64,000 bases of DNA from a virus: the IMG/VR virus record IMGVR_UViG_3300043313_001099, positions 1-64,000 of that record. One strand, written 5' to 3'. How positions within the stretch are numbered: position 1 is the first letter of the stretch; every line of letters starts with the position of its first letter. The notes beneath the pieces were generated by a model. That model searched no databases. It was not told the DNA's origin and worked only from the letters and a program-made list of their open reading frames with translations. This document shows, in pieces, positions 1 through 8,090 of this stretch. Made by a program: the position numbers and the translations under genes.

Positions 1-38
1 TGAGCACCGACCACGACCCGGACGGAGGTGCCCGGTGA
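1..38 (+). CDS. 3' end of an upstream gene, partial
   Basis: An open frame enters from the left edge and stops at the TGA at 36-38, overlapping the GTG start of the next gene by 4 bp, the coupling style seen throughout the window. Only about 11 codons are visible, so no function can be given. A TGA in another frame at 1-3 could instead be the end of the upstream gene. Confidence 0.25.
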   Translation, partial: STDHDPDGGAR

Positions 39-256
39 GCCTCCGCCCCCCGCACCAGCGCACGGTCGGCTGGTGCTCCGGACACGGCAAGGACCTGTAC
101 CCGACGCGCGCCGCCGCCAAGAAGTCGTTCAAGTCCCGTGGCGACAGCGGCCGACGCGCCTACCCCTGCGAGCTGGTACCCGGCCACTGGCACTACGGCC
201 GCCTCCCCCCGGCCGTCCGCTACGGGCTCAAGACCTGCGCCGAGGTGTACCAGTGA
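35..256 (+). CDS. small Cys/His-containing protein, unknown function
   Basis: This 73-residue protein starts at GTG 35 after a GGAGG ribosome site at about 24-28 and ends in a GTGA overlap with the sigma-factor gene. It has a WCSGHG motif near the N-terminus and a YPC...GHWHYG segment near residues 45-55, so a small zinc-binding fold is possible. The sequence is basic in the middle (AAAKKSFKSRG). I do not recognise a named family. Its position directly before a sigma factor suggests co-expression with regulatory genes. Confidence 0.7.
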   Translation: MSLRPPHQRTVGWCSGHGKDLYPTRAAAKKSFKSRGDSGRRAYPCELVPGHWHYGRLPPAVRYGLKTCAEVYQ

Positions 257-852
257 CCGCCGCCGACGACCCGCACGGGACGCGGGCAGCCTGGGATCTG
301 GTGGCCCGCGCCGTCGCCGGGGACAGTTCGGCGTGGGACCAGATGTACCGCGACTGGACCCCCGCCGTGCTGGCCGCCCTCCGGCGGCGCGGCCTCGCCT
401 CCCATGACGCGGAGGATCTCACCGCCGTGGCGTGGCTCCGCGCCCTGGAGCACTTCCCGAACCTCCAGCACACCGGCCACCCGCGAGGCTGGCTCGTCAC
501 GGTCGCCACCAACGCCGCCCGAGACAGGTTCAAATCCTCCTGGTTCCGGCAGGTCAGCCCGCGCGGGCTGGCGGCGGAGTGGGAGACCGACGAGGGGCAG
601 GCACGCACCTACGTCCGCCCCGACCCCCTCACCGTGGAGGACGAGGTGATGCGCCGCGCCGACCAGGCCGCCCTGCTCCACGCCCTGTGCACCCTCCCGT
701 CCCGGCATCGGGAGGTCCTGGTAGCCCGGACGTTCCGAGGCATGTCCTGCTCGGCCGTGGCCGCCGCCACCGGCAGCACCGTCCGCGCCGTCGAGGGGCT
801 GTCCGCCACTGCCCGGCAGCAGCTCCGCCCCCTCCTGGAGGCGAGCCGCTGA
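253..852 (+). CDS. ECF-type sigma-70 family RNA polymerase sigma factor
   Basis: The 199-residue protein shows both halves of a small sigma-70 factor. Region 2 spans about residues 16-95, including AEDLTAVAWLRALEHF and PRGWLVTVATNAARDRF. Region 4 spans about 140-195, with LPSRHREVLVARTFRGMS leading into an HTH. The chosen GTG start at 253 overlaps the preceding stop (GTGA); an in-frame extension upstream to 28 overlaps the previous gene and is rejected. The stop is coupled to the next gene by TGATG. Sigma factors redirect host RNA polymerase. Which promoters it serves is unknown: the promoter family repeated in this window has a housekeeping-like -35 (TTGACA), so dependence on this factor is only a possibility. 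Confidence 0.88.
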   Translation: MTAADDPHGTRAAWDLVARAVAGDSSAWDQMYRDWTPAVLAALRRRGLASHDAEDLTAVAWLRALEHFPNLQHTGHPRGWLVTVATNAARDRFKSSWFRQVSPRGLAAEWETDEGQARTYVRPDPLTVEDEVMRRADQAALLHALCTLPSRHREVLVARTFRGMSCSAVAAATGSTVRAVEGLSATARQQLRPLLEASR

Positions 853-1364
853 TGCCCAGACCAGCCATGGACCTGCACCCCGACGACGAGGCCGCACGCC
901 ACGAGCACCGCGACCGGATCGTCCGCCTCCGCTATGACGCCGGCTGGTCCTCCGGCTACCTCGCCCGCCACCTCGGCCTCGTCCGCGAGACCGTGACCAG
1001 TTTCGAGACGTACCCCTCGGCCAACTCGGAGATCAGCCGGTACGACCGGCACGCCGCCCCGTTCGGCTTCCGCACCTACCTGGAGACCGAGGGACTCGAC
1101 GGGTACGGGGAGACCCCGTACTCCGCCGTCATGGACGCCGCCGGAGACATCGGCGCGGCCGAGGTCGCCCGACTCCACGCCTACCGGCTCCACGCCGGCC
1201 TGGCACGCCTGGACGTGGCCCGGCTACTCGGCGTCCACCCCTCTGTGCTGCTCAAGCTGGAGGAGCATCGGAGCCCGCCCAAACTGGCCTCTGTACAGCG
1301 CCTGGCCCGCATCCTCGGCGGTAGGCTCGCCATCACCCTGATCCCCCTGGAGGAGGAGCTCTAA
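852..1364 (+). CDS. helix-turn-helix DNA-binding protein with two HTH segments
   Basis: A 170-residue protein translationally coupled to the sigma-factor gene (TGATG). Two HTH-like segments can be seen: residues 21-52 (IVRLRYDAGWSSGYLARHLG, then RETVTSFE) and 110-165 (AGLARLDVARLLGVHPSVLL, then a second helix pair), the latter resembling Xre/Cro-type domains. It is likely a transcriptional regulator of the transfer or phage genes. It ends convergently with the BldC-like gene, overlapping it by 4 bp. Confidence 0.75.
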   Translation: MPRPAMDLHPDDEAARHEHRDRIVRLRYDAGWSSGYLARHLGLVRETVTSFETYPSANSEISRYDRHAAPFGFRTYLETEGLDGYGETPYSAVMDAAGDIGAAEVARLHAYRLHAGLARLDVARLLGVHPSVLLKLEEHRSPPKLASVQRLARILGGRLAITLIPLEEEL

Positions 1365-1729
1365 CGCCCCTGCTCGGCCGCCCGGAGTTCGGCCGCTCTC
1401 GCCAGGTTGCGCACGCGCAGCTCCGCGAGGGCGGCCGTCCTGGCGTCCGGGGGGAGCTGCATGATGCGCCCGAGTTCGTCCACATCAGCCGGCCGGTACC
1501 GGCGGTACCCGGACGGCAGGACCTTCGCCGGCACCAGGTACGCCTTGCCGTCCCACCGCCGCACTGTGGACGGGGCAACGCCCAGCCTCTCGGCCGCCTC
1601 ATGGGGCAGCAGGAGATCAGCCTCGGACAACGGTCCCCCAGGTTGCGCAAGTCGGTCAGGTCGACCGAGCGTACAGACAGCCTCGGAACGATCATCGTCG
1701 GCACGCGGTGCGAGGGTGGGGGCGCTCAT
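1361..1729 (-). CDS. BldC/MerR-like helix-turn-helix regulator
   Basis: A 122-residue protein whose residues 39-85 form a winged HTH of the MerR/BldC/excisionase type (LLPHEAAERLGVAPSTVRRW, then SGYRRYRPADVDEL). There is no effector domain, as in BldC. It is divergent from the DUF2637 gene; the 66-bp gap holds a direct repeat that is a good candidate operator. BldC is known to bind direct repeats cooperatively, so autoregulation and control of the transfer genes is a reasonable inference. An excisionase-like role is the alternative. Confidence 0.8.
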   Translation of the reverse strand: MSAPTLAPRADDDRSEAVCTLGRPDRLAQPGGPLSEADLLLPHEAAERLGVAPSTVRRWDGKAYLVPAKVLPSGYRRYRPADVDELGRIMQLPPDARTAALAELRVRNLARAAELRAAEQGR

Positions 1730-1795
1730 GATTCCGACACTGCGGCAAGTCGCGCAAACTTGTCAAGTCGCGCAGCGTCGTGCACACTGACCGTC
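1730..1795. promoter_or_regulatory. divergent control region with 18-bp-spaced direct repeats
   Basis: CAAGTCGCGCA occurs exactly at 1746-1756 and again at 1764-1774, with a start-to-start distance of 18 bp; AACTTG lies between them as a partial inverse copy. The region separates a BldC/MerR-like gene (minus) from the DUF2637 gene (plus). A shorter copy (GCGCAAGTCG, 1645-1654) lies inside the regulator gene. Confidence 0.55.
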
Positions 1796-3289
1796 ATGAG
1801 TGGACAGACCCCGCAGACCTCCGTCGCGGTGCCCGACGCCCCTCCGGTGCTCGACCCCTCCACCCCTCCGGAGGGGTGGGCAGGAGACCTCGGCGCGCCG
1901 CGCCACGCTGCCACCCCCCAGACCTCCGAGGGCACCGACTACGTGACGACTCTCGTCCAGGGAGGAGTAGACCTCACCAAGCTCGGAGGGGCGCGGGTGA
2001 CACGCCGCGCCGTGGAGGGGGACCTCAGGCGGCGCGAGCGCCTCGCTGAGGTCCAGGCCGCTGACACTGCGCGCCGCCTCAAGGCCGAGCGCCGAGCAGC
2101 CCTCCGCGCCGAGCGCCGCGCCGCCCGCCAGGCCCGCGCCGACGCCCGCGCGGAGTGGGTCCGCGACCGCCTTGCCTCCGCCTCCCACAACTTCGCCGGC
2201 CTCGTCTCCTCCGGCATCTACACCGCTGCCCTGTCCGTGGCCGTGACCGGGCAGGCCACGATCGCCACCACCCGACACTGGCCGCTCGTGTTCGGCATCG
2301 GCATGGCCGTGTTCATCGAGGGCATGGCCGTCAGCATGGCGCTCACCGCCCACCAGCTCCGCCTGCGCGGCGAGCGCGCCCTCATCCCCCGCGCCCTGAC
2401 GTGGGTATTCGCCGGCCTGGCTGCCTTCATCAACTACGTCGCCCACTACCAGCAGGACCGAGTGCTGGCGTACGCCCTCGGCATGTCCAGCGTGGCCGCG
2501 ATCACTCTGTTCGAGATCCGGAGCGGTGCCCGCAACCGGCCCGCCCTGCGTGAGGCCGGGATGATCCCCGACCCGCCCGAGCAGTTCGGCTGGCGACGCT
2601 GGCTCCGGCACCCACTGGAGACCTTGGGCGCGTGGTCCGTGGACGTGCGTACCCGGGTCAGCCCGCGCGGTGCCGCCCTCCTCGCCAACGCCGAGGCCCG
2701 CCGGAGCTACCGCCGGGAAATCCGCGAGCACCGCCGCCTGGTGACCGCCGCCCGCCGCGCCGTCATCGTGGCCGCCGCCCGCCGCCCCGGCGCGGGTGTG
2801 GTCGAGCAGATCCGGGTGGCCACGGCAGCCCTCACGGCGGAGACCCCCGCCCCTCCGGCCCTCCCTGAGATTCCCGCCCGCCCGAGGGGTGGGGCACGCC
2901 CCTCCGGCCGCCAGGCCCCCCGCCCCCCGGCGCGCCTGGAGGTCACCCCTCCACCGGCAGCCCCTCCGGCGCTACCCCCCGCCCCTCCGGCCCCCAGCCG
3001 GGAGACCTCAGCCCTTCGGCCGCCGGAGGTCCCCGCCCTCCCGAACAAGCCCTCCGGGTCGGAGGTCTTGCCACCCCCCGGCCTGCATGTCGTCCGGGAG
3101 GGGGACCGCCCCATCCAGGCGAGGTCCATTGCGGACTACGCGACAGCAGTGATCGACAGGGCCGGCACCGACCCGACGTGGGGCCAGGTGAACGCCGCAC
3201 TGATCGCGCTGTTCCCCGAGCTGAAGCACGTCAAGTCCCGCACCGACCGGGTACTGGCCGAGGTCCGCCGCCGGAGGGATGCCGCATGA
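1796..3289 (+). CDS. DUF2637-family membrane protein, probable plasmid transfer/spread function
   Basis: The 497-residue protein has a charged Arg/Ala-rich helix (about 68-126), a four-helix membrane domain typical of DUF2637 (about 134-153, 163-184, 199-216 and 222-240), a basic juxtamembrane segment, a long Pro-rich linker (about 340-440) and a short C-terminal globular tail. DUF2637 proteins are common on actinobacterial plasmids and are often encoded near tra/spd genes. The ATG at 1796 gives a start next to the candidate operator; an in-frame extension upstream would run through the divergent regulator. The next gene overlaps by ATGA. Confidence 0.82.
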   Translation: MSGQTPQTSVAVPDAPPVLDPSTPPEGWAGDLGAPRHAATPQTSEGTDYVTTLVQGGVDLTKLGGARVTRRAVEGDLRRRERLAEVQAADTARRLKAERRAALRAERRAARQARADARAEWVRDRLASASHNFAGLVSSGIYTAALSVAVTGQATIATTRHWPLVFGIGMAVFIEGMAVSMALTAHQLRLRGERALIPRALTWVFAGLAAFINYVAHYQQDRVLAYALGMSSVAAITLFEIRSGARNRPALREAGMIPDPPEQFGWRRWLRHPLETLGAWSVDVRTRVSPRGAALLANAEARRSYRREIREHRRLVTAARRAVIVAAARRPGAGVVEQIRVATAALTAETPAPPALPEIPARPRGGARPSGRQAPRPPARLEVTPPPAAPPALPPAPPAPSRETSALRPPEVPALPNKPSGSEVLPPPGLHVVREGDRPIQARSIADYATAVIDRAGTDPTWGQVNAALIALFPELKHVKSRTDRVLAEVRRRRDAA

Positions 3290-3606
3290 CCGCCCTCCGC
3301 CGCCGGGTCCGCCTGTTCGAGGGTAAGCCCGACCTCCGCATCCACCCCGGCCTCCGCCCCCTCCCGGGGGACCGGCTCCGCCTGGAGCTCGACCGCAACG
3401 TGGACGAGACCAAGCCGACCGCCCTCCGCACCCTCCTGGAAGATCTCGTCCTCATCTACCGCACCGACAAGCTGAGCCGGCCGGACCTCCGCGTCGACCT
3501 CGACCGCTGGTCCCTCGTCGTGCACGTCCTCACCAACGCCAACGCCCCGGGCCGCATCCTGGCCCGCTGCATCATCCGCTCCGGCACCACCAAGGTCATC
3601 CGATGA
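3286..3606 (+). CDS. conserved hypothetical, transfer operon
   Basis: A 106-residue basic protein linked by ATGA overlaps to the DUF2637 gene before it and a 73-residue gene after it. It has alternating strand-like segments (RLRLELDRNVDE, DLRVDLDRWSLVVHVL) and no recognised motif. Position suggests an accessory role in the membrane/transfer operon. Confidence 0.7.
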   Translation: MTALRRRVRLFEGKPDLRIHPGLRPLPGDRLRLELDRNVDETKPTALRTLLEDLVLIYRTDKLSRPDLRVDLDRWSLVVHVLTNANAPGRILARCIIRSGTTKVIR

Positions 3607-3824
3607 TGCGCCGGGCGGAGCGCAGGAGACTGCGAATCAGCACCTACTGGCAGAAGCGCGTCAACGCCGCGAAGGAGGGGAGCCCGGAGTCACAGGCACA
3701 CGCCGAGTGGGACCGGCTCCGGGCAACGATCGTGGCCCTACCTGAAGAAGATCAACAGAAAGCCTGGACCACCACAGCGAAAGCCCTGGCCGAGACATAC
3801 GGCTGGATCGCACAAGGCGGCTGA
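3603..3824 (+). CDS. small basic hypothetical protein, transfer operon
   Basis: A 73-residue protein starting in an ATGA overlap. It has a strongly basic N-terminus (RRAERRRLRIS) and a helical remainder with no known motif. It is the last gene before the 140-bp gap that holds the GC/CA hairpin. Confidence 0.6.
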   Translation: MMRRAERRRLRISTYWQKRVNAAKEGSPESQAHAEWDRLRATIVALPEEDQQKAWTTTAKALAETYGWIAQGG

Positions 3825-3898
3825 GCAGCCAAATCACAAATCACAGTCACAACCGACCGGAGCCCATCCCCCGACAACCGACGCCCTACGCGCCAGCC

Positions 3899-3937
3899 GC
3901 GCGCACGCACGCGCGCACCCGTGCGCGCACGCGCGAG
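3899..3937. repeat. alternating purine-pyrimidine tract with hairpin
   Basis: About 36 bp of nearly uninterrupted GC/CA/GT alternation, with an inverted repeat GCGCGCAC / GTGCGCGC around a 2-nt centre. Such tracts favour Z-DNA or cruciforms. It lies just upstream of a well-placed ribosome site (GGAGG, 3953-3957). Confidence 0.5.
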
Positions 3938-3965
3938 ACGCCAAGTGTAACTGGAGGTACCCCGC

Positions 3966-4424
3966 ATGTCCCTGTCACACGGTCACTGGATCGGCCCCGC
4001 CGTGTCGCTCACGGCCGGAGTCATCTGCCTCGTGCTCGCCGTACTCATCCGCACAACGGGGGAGGACCACTCCCCGCGCGCCGTGGTCGTCCTCCTCCTC
4101 ACCGGAGTGACCGGATTGCTGGGCACCCCGGTTGGCCACTGGATCCACGACGGCGTAAACAAGGGCAACCACGCCCTGTCCGAGGTCATCAGCCCCGTAG
4201 TCGGCCCGGTCACGCTGAGCGTGCTGGCCTTCGTTCCGGCCTACATCGTCGGCATCCACTGGCACCGGCACCGGATCAACGATCGGACGTACGTGGCAGC
4301 GATCAGCCTCCCGTTCCTGGTGACCCTCATTCCCGGCTGGGTCGGGGCGATCCTCACCCTGGCCGTGTTCGGCCCCGCCGACCTCCTCGGCTGGGCCGTC
4401 GTCACCCTGTTCAACCTGCACTGA
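3966..4424 (+). CDS. four-helix integral membrane protein
   Basis: A 152-residue hydrophobic protein with membrane segments at about residues 11-28, 37-55, 75-95 and 112-145. The start ATG follows GGAGG at 3953-3957. No named domain is recognised. It sits between DUF2637 and the TraB-like translocase, where Streptomyces plasmids carry spread (Spd) membrane proteins, so a role in intramycelial spread is inferred from context only. Confidence 0.7.
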   Translation: MSLSHGHWIGPAVSLTAGVICLVLAVLIRTTGEDHSPRAVVVLLLTGVTGLLGTPVGHWIHDGVNKGNHALSEVISPVVGPVTLSVLAFVPAYIVGIHWHRHRINDRTYVAAISLPFLVTLIPGWVGAILTLAVFGPADLLGWAVVTLFNLH

Positions 4425-4453
4425 CCCAACCACCGAAAGGGGGAGAGACCCCG

Positions 4454-5329
4454 ATGGAGTTCCTGATCTTCGGCCTGTGCCTGTGCCTGGCCATCGCCGC
4501 CGACCGCGCCGTCCACAAGGCCGTGGACCACGTACGCGGCGAGTACCGAGCCCGCAAGGAGCGGTACCTGGCCCGGGGAGACAACCACCCGCACCGCGTC
4601 GCCAGCGCACTGGGAGCGTTTGCCCGGGGCGTACCCGGCGCAGCCAGTGCGGTCCGCACCGGCTGGAGTGAGGGATGGGCGGAGGGCCGGCAGCGCTACG
4701 AGAACCGGGGCGCGCCGGCCAAGGAGGAGGCCCCGGCCCCTCGCCGCCGGCCACGCCCATCGCCCGCCGCCGAGCCGGCCCCGGCTCCGGCCCCGGCTCC
4801 GACCCCGGCTCCTGCGCCGCCATCCGAGCAGCCCGCCGCCGCGCCGGCACCGACGCCGGCACCGCCTACCCCCAAGCCGGCACCGCCGGTCACCATCCTG
4901 CCCGTCCACGCGCCGCACCTGCGGCTCGTGCCCAACACCGGAGGAGACAGCATGTCCATCGAGATCAACACCGTTGCCGATGTCCGCAGGGCCGTGCACG
5001 CCCACCGTGACCGCGCCACCGGCGAGCTGGAGGCCGCACAGACCGCGCTGACCCGCGCAACGGCGGACAACGCCGCAGCCATCAGCCTCCAGGAGCAGGC
5101 CAAGACGGTCCTGGACAAGGACGCCAACGCCCGCGCCGCCCTCGCCTCCCTGACGGAGGCCACGACCTCCGACATGCGGTACTGCGCCGCCAAGGTCACC
5201 GCCGCCGAGGCCAAGCTCGCCTCTTGCAACGCCGCCCTGGCCGCCCTGGCCCGCCACACCGCCCTGGAGGAGGGCGTCGCCTCCACCCCGGAGGCGTCCA
5301 GCCAGACCTCCGCCTACGCGCCGCAGTAA
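4454..5329 (+). CDS. membrane-anchored Pro/Ala-rich coiled-coil protein
   Basis: A 291-residue protein with an N-terminal membrane helix (about residues 3-19), a basic segment, a long Ala/Pro repeat linker (about 90-150, APAPTP-like) and a C-terminal Ala-rich coiled coil (about 170-290). The architecture suggests a protein that reaches from the membrane through the cell wall. It precedes the TraB-like gene by 80 bp. A strong internal ribosome site and ATG at 4940-4954 could make the coiled coil separately. Confidence 0.7.
   Translation: MEFLIFGLCLCLAIAADRAVHKAVDHVRGEYRARKERYLARGDNHPHRVASALGAFARGVPGAASAVRTGWSEGWAEGRQRYENRGAPAKEEAPAPRRRPRPSPAAEPAPAPAPAPTPAPAPPSEQPAAAPAPTPAPPTPKPAPPVTILPVHAPHLRLVPNTGGDSMSIEINTVADVRRAVHAHRDRATGELEAAQTALTRATADNAAAISLQEQAKTVLDKDANARAALASLTEATTSDMRYCAAKVTAAEAKLASCNAALAALARHTALEEGVASTPEASSQTSAYAPQ
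4940..4954 (+). promoter_or_regulatory. internal ribosome-binding site and start codon
   Basis: GGAGGAGA (4940-4947) lies 4 nt before an in-frame ATG (4952-4954) inside the preceding gene. Use of this start would give a 125-residue soluble coiled-coil protein lacking the membrane helix and Pro-rich linker. Confidence 0.45.
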
Positions 5330-5409
5330 CCGGCCGCCGGCCGGGCGGCACGCACCGCTGCCCGGCCGGCCCACCAGCTCCACCGCTCCATCCCGATAGG
5401 AGAAGCCGC

Positions 5410-7485
5410 ATGTCCCGCTGGTCCCTGACCCGCACCAGTCTCCCCGGGCCTGGTACCGCGCCGTGGCACAAGCCCTCCCTCAGTCGGCGCGCCCGGCGCG
5501 CCGCCCGCCGCGCCGGCTGGAAGGTCACCCGCTGGTCCGTCCGCAAGGGCTGGAAGCACCGCGCCCGCCTCGCCCCCCTCTACTTCGCCGCCGTCCTCGG
5601 CGCAGCGTCCGAGGTGTGCCACCTGATCGGCAACGGCGGACGCACCATGCTCACCTTCGGACTCCTCGCCGGCCTGGCCGTGGCCGGCTGGCTGTGGCTC
5701 CGCATGAACCCGACCAAGCTGACCTGGCTTCCCCGCCGACACCGCCGCCCAAGCCGCACCCGCCTCATCAAGGCGGGCGCACTGTGGGCCGCAGCAACCA
5801 GCTACGCCACCCTCGCCGGCTGGGCCGGAATCGGCATCAGTAACCGCACCCTCGGCACCCTGATCTTCGGATCGATCGTCCTCGGCAGCGTCTACTGGTG
5901 GGACCGCCGCATCCGCCCCGTGCCCGTCATCGAGGAGCCCGCCGCGCCGGCCGTGGATGAGCGCCTGGCCGACTGGGACGAGTTCGTGGCGGCCGCGGGC
6001 AAGCTGGCCCCCGGGTCCACCCTCTCCGACCTGACCCCTATCGCGGACCCGCAGGACCCGGCCAAGGAAATCGGCTGGCAGGGCAGCGTGCTGGCCCGCA
6101 AGGGCTCCGCGTTCTCCGAGGTCACCGCGACCGGCAACCTGGAAAAGGTTGCCGGGGTGTGGGGCCGCACCCTGGCCGACGTGTCCCTGGTGCCCACGCC
6201 CGGCGAGTTCGGAGGCACCCGCGCCGGCCGCCTCCGCGTCTACACCGACAACCCGCTCCGCCGCGTCGTGGAATGGCCCGGCCCCGACCTCGACACCCTG
6301 GACGCCACGGGCGCTCTCCCCCTGGTGGTGCGCGGCTCCGGCGAGTTCGGCCTGTACCGCTTCCTGACTCCCGGCTCCGGCGCGACCCACTCCCTCATCT
6401 CCGGCGCGACCGGCTCCGGCAAGAGCTCCGCTATCAACGCCCTCCTCGACGCGGAAAAGCAGATCCAGTGGGCGTCGTCCGTGGTGATCGACCCGCAGCG
6501 CGGCCAGTCCCTCCCCGCCTGGCAGGACCAGGTATCCGTCTACGGCCGGACCGTCGATGAGGGCATGGACATCCTCAAGGTCATGCACGCGAGAATGCTC
6601 CAGCGGAACGAGGAGCTCTCCAGCTTGGAGTGGGACCACCCAACCGCCGGCCGGGTACGCGGCATCGGCTTCTTCGACCCCCGCGTCTACCCGATCCGTG
6701 ACCTGAACATGCCGCTGCTCTCCCTCACCATCGAGGAGGCGCACGCCCTGTTCGCGGCGTGGCCGGAGTCCGTGGGCCTGGTGCTTGAGATGGCGCTGAT
6801 GGGGCGCAAGTGCGGCATCAAGCTGCGCATCATCACCCAGGTCCCGCTGCTCAGCCAGCTCGGTGACTCCACCCCGCTCCGTGACTCCCTCGTCTCCGGC
6901 AACGTCCTGATCTTCCGCACCGGCAACCGGCTGACCAAGCAGGTCGCGTTGCCGGACGGCTTCTCCGTCGACCCCTTCAGCTTGCCCCGGGAATGGCCGG
7001 ACGGCTCCACCACCGCCGGCCTCTGCTACCTGATGGGTCCGGGTGCCACCGAGGAGCCGGCGCGCGCCATGTACCTCACCGATCCGTATGTGGTTGCCCG
7101 CGCCGGCACCATCACCCATGACCTGGTGTTCCCCGCCGCGCTGGCCGCCTACCGGAAGCGCCGCGAGGAGGAGGAGGAGCTCCTCCGCGCCGCCGAGGCC
7201 CAGCAGACGGCACAGAGCCAGCAGGCGCAGCCGGCGGAGGCCGCACAGGGCAAGGCCATCGACCGGGTGGAGGCGTACATCAACAAGGTCCGCCGGCCCG
7301 TCATCAACACCGTGATCGCGGAGGCCCTCGGCATCAAGGTCGGCACGGTCAACGAGTCCTGCCGCCGCCTGTTGCAGGCCGGCCGGATCTCCAGGGTGGA
7401 GGACCGGCCCGGCATGTGGACCTCCACCAGCTACGACCCGGCCGAGACGGACTCGGCCGAGGACGCCCACGAGATCGCCGCGTAA
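5410..7485 (+). CDS. TraB/FtsK-SpoIIIE-type DNA translocase (conjugal transfer)
   Basis: The 691-residue protein has a basic N-terminus, about four membrane helices in the first 165 residues, and a RecA-like motor with Walker A GATGSGKSS (residues 332-340) and Walker B LLSLTIEEAH (E442/E443). The C-terminal winged helix (about 610-680) corresponds to the FtsK gamma/TraB clt-binding domain. In Streptomyces a single TraB hexamer moves double-stranded plasmid DNA between hyphae. The start ATG 5410 follows AGGAGAA; a longer in-frame extension upstream overlaps the previous gene and is rejected. Its presence beside a complete virion cassette is the main argument for a dual plasmid/phage lifestyle. 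A chromosome-type FtsK role is less likely at this length. Confidence 0.88.
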   Translation: MSRWSLTRTSLPGPGTAPWHKPSLSRRARRAARRAGWKVTRWSVRKGWKHRARLAPLYFAAVLGAASEVCHLIGNGGRTMLTFGLLAGLAVAGWLWLRMNPTKLTWLPRRHRRPSRTRLIKAGALWAAATSYATLAGWAGIGISNRTLGTLIFGSIVLGSVYWWDRRIRPVPVIEEPAAPAVDERLADWDEFVAAAGKLAPGSTLSDLTPIADPQDPAKEIGWQGSVLARKGSAFSEVTATGNLEKVAGVWGRTLADVSLVPTPGEFGGTRAGRLRVYTDNPLRRVVEWPGPDLDTLDATGALPLVVRGSGEFGLYRFLTPGSGATHSLISGATGSGKSSAINALLDAEKQIQWASSVVIDPQRGQSLPAWQDQVSVYGRTVDEGMDILKVMHARMLQRNEELSSLEWDHPTAGRVRGIGFFDPRVYPIRDLNMPLLSLTIEEAHALFAAWPESVGLVLEMALMGRKCGIKLRIITQVPLLSQLGDSTPLRDSLVSGNVLIFRTGNRLTKQVALPDGFSVDPFSLPREWPDGSTTAGLCYLMGPGATEEPARAMYLTDPYVVARAGTITHDLVFPAALAAYRKRREEEEELLRAAEAQQTAQSQQAQPAEAAQGKAIDRVEAYINKVRRPVINTVIAEALGIKVGTVNESCRRLLQAGRISRVEDRPGMWTSTSYDPAETDSAEDAHEIAA

Positions 7486-7495
7486 GGAGAACGCC

Positions 7496-8011
7496 GTGAG
7501 TCTGCCTAGCAAGATCGTCGTCGGGTTCGTTGGGGTGAGCGTGGGCGTCTCCCTGCTCGGCCACTCCGATACCGCACATCATGCCGGCGCGGGAGCGGCC
7601 CACCTTGCGGCCGGCATGGTCCTGACCGCCGCCGTTGGGGCGCTGGGTGGAGTCCCCGCCTGGCTGTACGTCCGAGACCGGAATGACCGGCTCTATGCGC
7701 GGGAGCGCGCCGAACTGGACGCCCGGGTGCGTGATATCCGCGCCCGCGCCGAGCGGGCGGACCGGCTACCGACTGCTGGCTACGACCCGGCCGAGCCGCG
7801 TACCCCCTGGTACTGCACTCTCAAGGCGCTCCTACCGTCCGGGGAGGCCATGAAGCTGCACGGAGGCGTGGTCGAAGCACCGGAGTCGCTGGACCGGCTG
7901 GCGGTGCAGGCCGCCGTGGTAGATGCGTTCGAGAGCGCCTACGGCCGGCCGGAGGGGGTGGCGTACACCTGCCACGCGACGCCGTTCGTGGGGGACCGCA
8001 TGGCGGTGTAG
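7496..8011 (+). CDS. two-helix membrane protein, unknown function
   Basis: A 171-residue protein starting at GTG 7496 after AAGGAGAA, 10 bp from the translocase stop. It has two membrane segments (about 7-22 and 35-59), a charged helix (about 62-90) and a small soluble C-terminal domain. It is probably the last gene of the transfer operon. No family is recognised. Confidence 0.7.
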   Translation: MSLPSKIVVGFVGVSVGVSLLGHSDTAHHAGAGAAHLAAGMVLTAAVGALGGVPAWLYVRDRNDRLYARERAELDARVRDIRARAERADRLPTAGYDPAEPRTPWYCTLKALLPSGEAMKLHGGVVEAPESLDRLAVQAAVVDAFESAYGRPEGVAYTCHATPFVGDRMAV

Positions 8012-8023
8012 CCCTCCCCTCTA

Positions 8024-8064
8024 TTGACACGAGGTTGACCGAGAGGTAATCTGGTGTCAGTAAG
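8024..8064 (+). promoter_or_regulatory. promoter a of the repeated TTGACA/TAAC family
   Basis: -35 TTGACA at 8024-8029, 17-bp spacer beginning CGAGGTT, -10 TAATCT at 8047-8052, then 7 nt and GTAAG at 8060. It drives the 88-residue gene at 8091. Confidence 0.8.
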
Positions 8065-8090
8065 TCACCCCCGACACAAGGGAGCACGCA

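Noticed and set aside
15-22. GACCCGGA, the TRS octamer of pSVH1-type TraB clt sites
   Set aside because: Only one copy was noticed, inside coding sequence; a clt locus would show several tandem copies. It was not used as evidence of a transfer origin.
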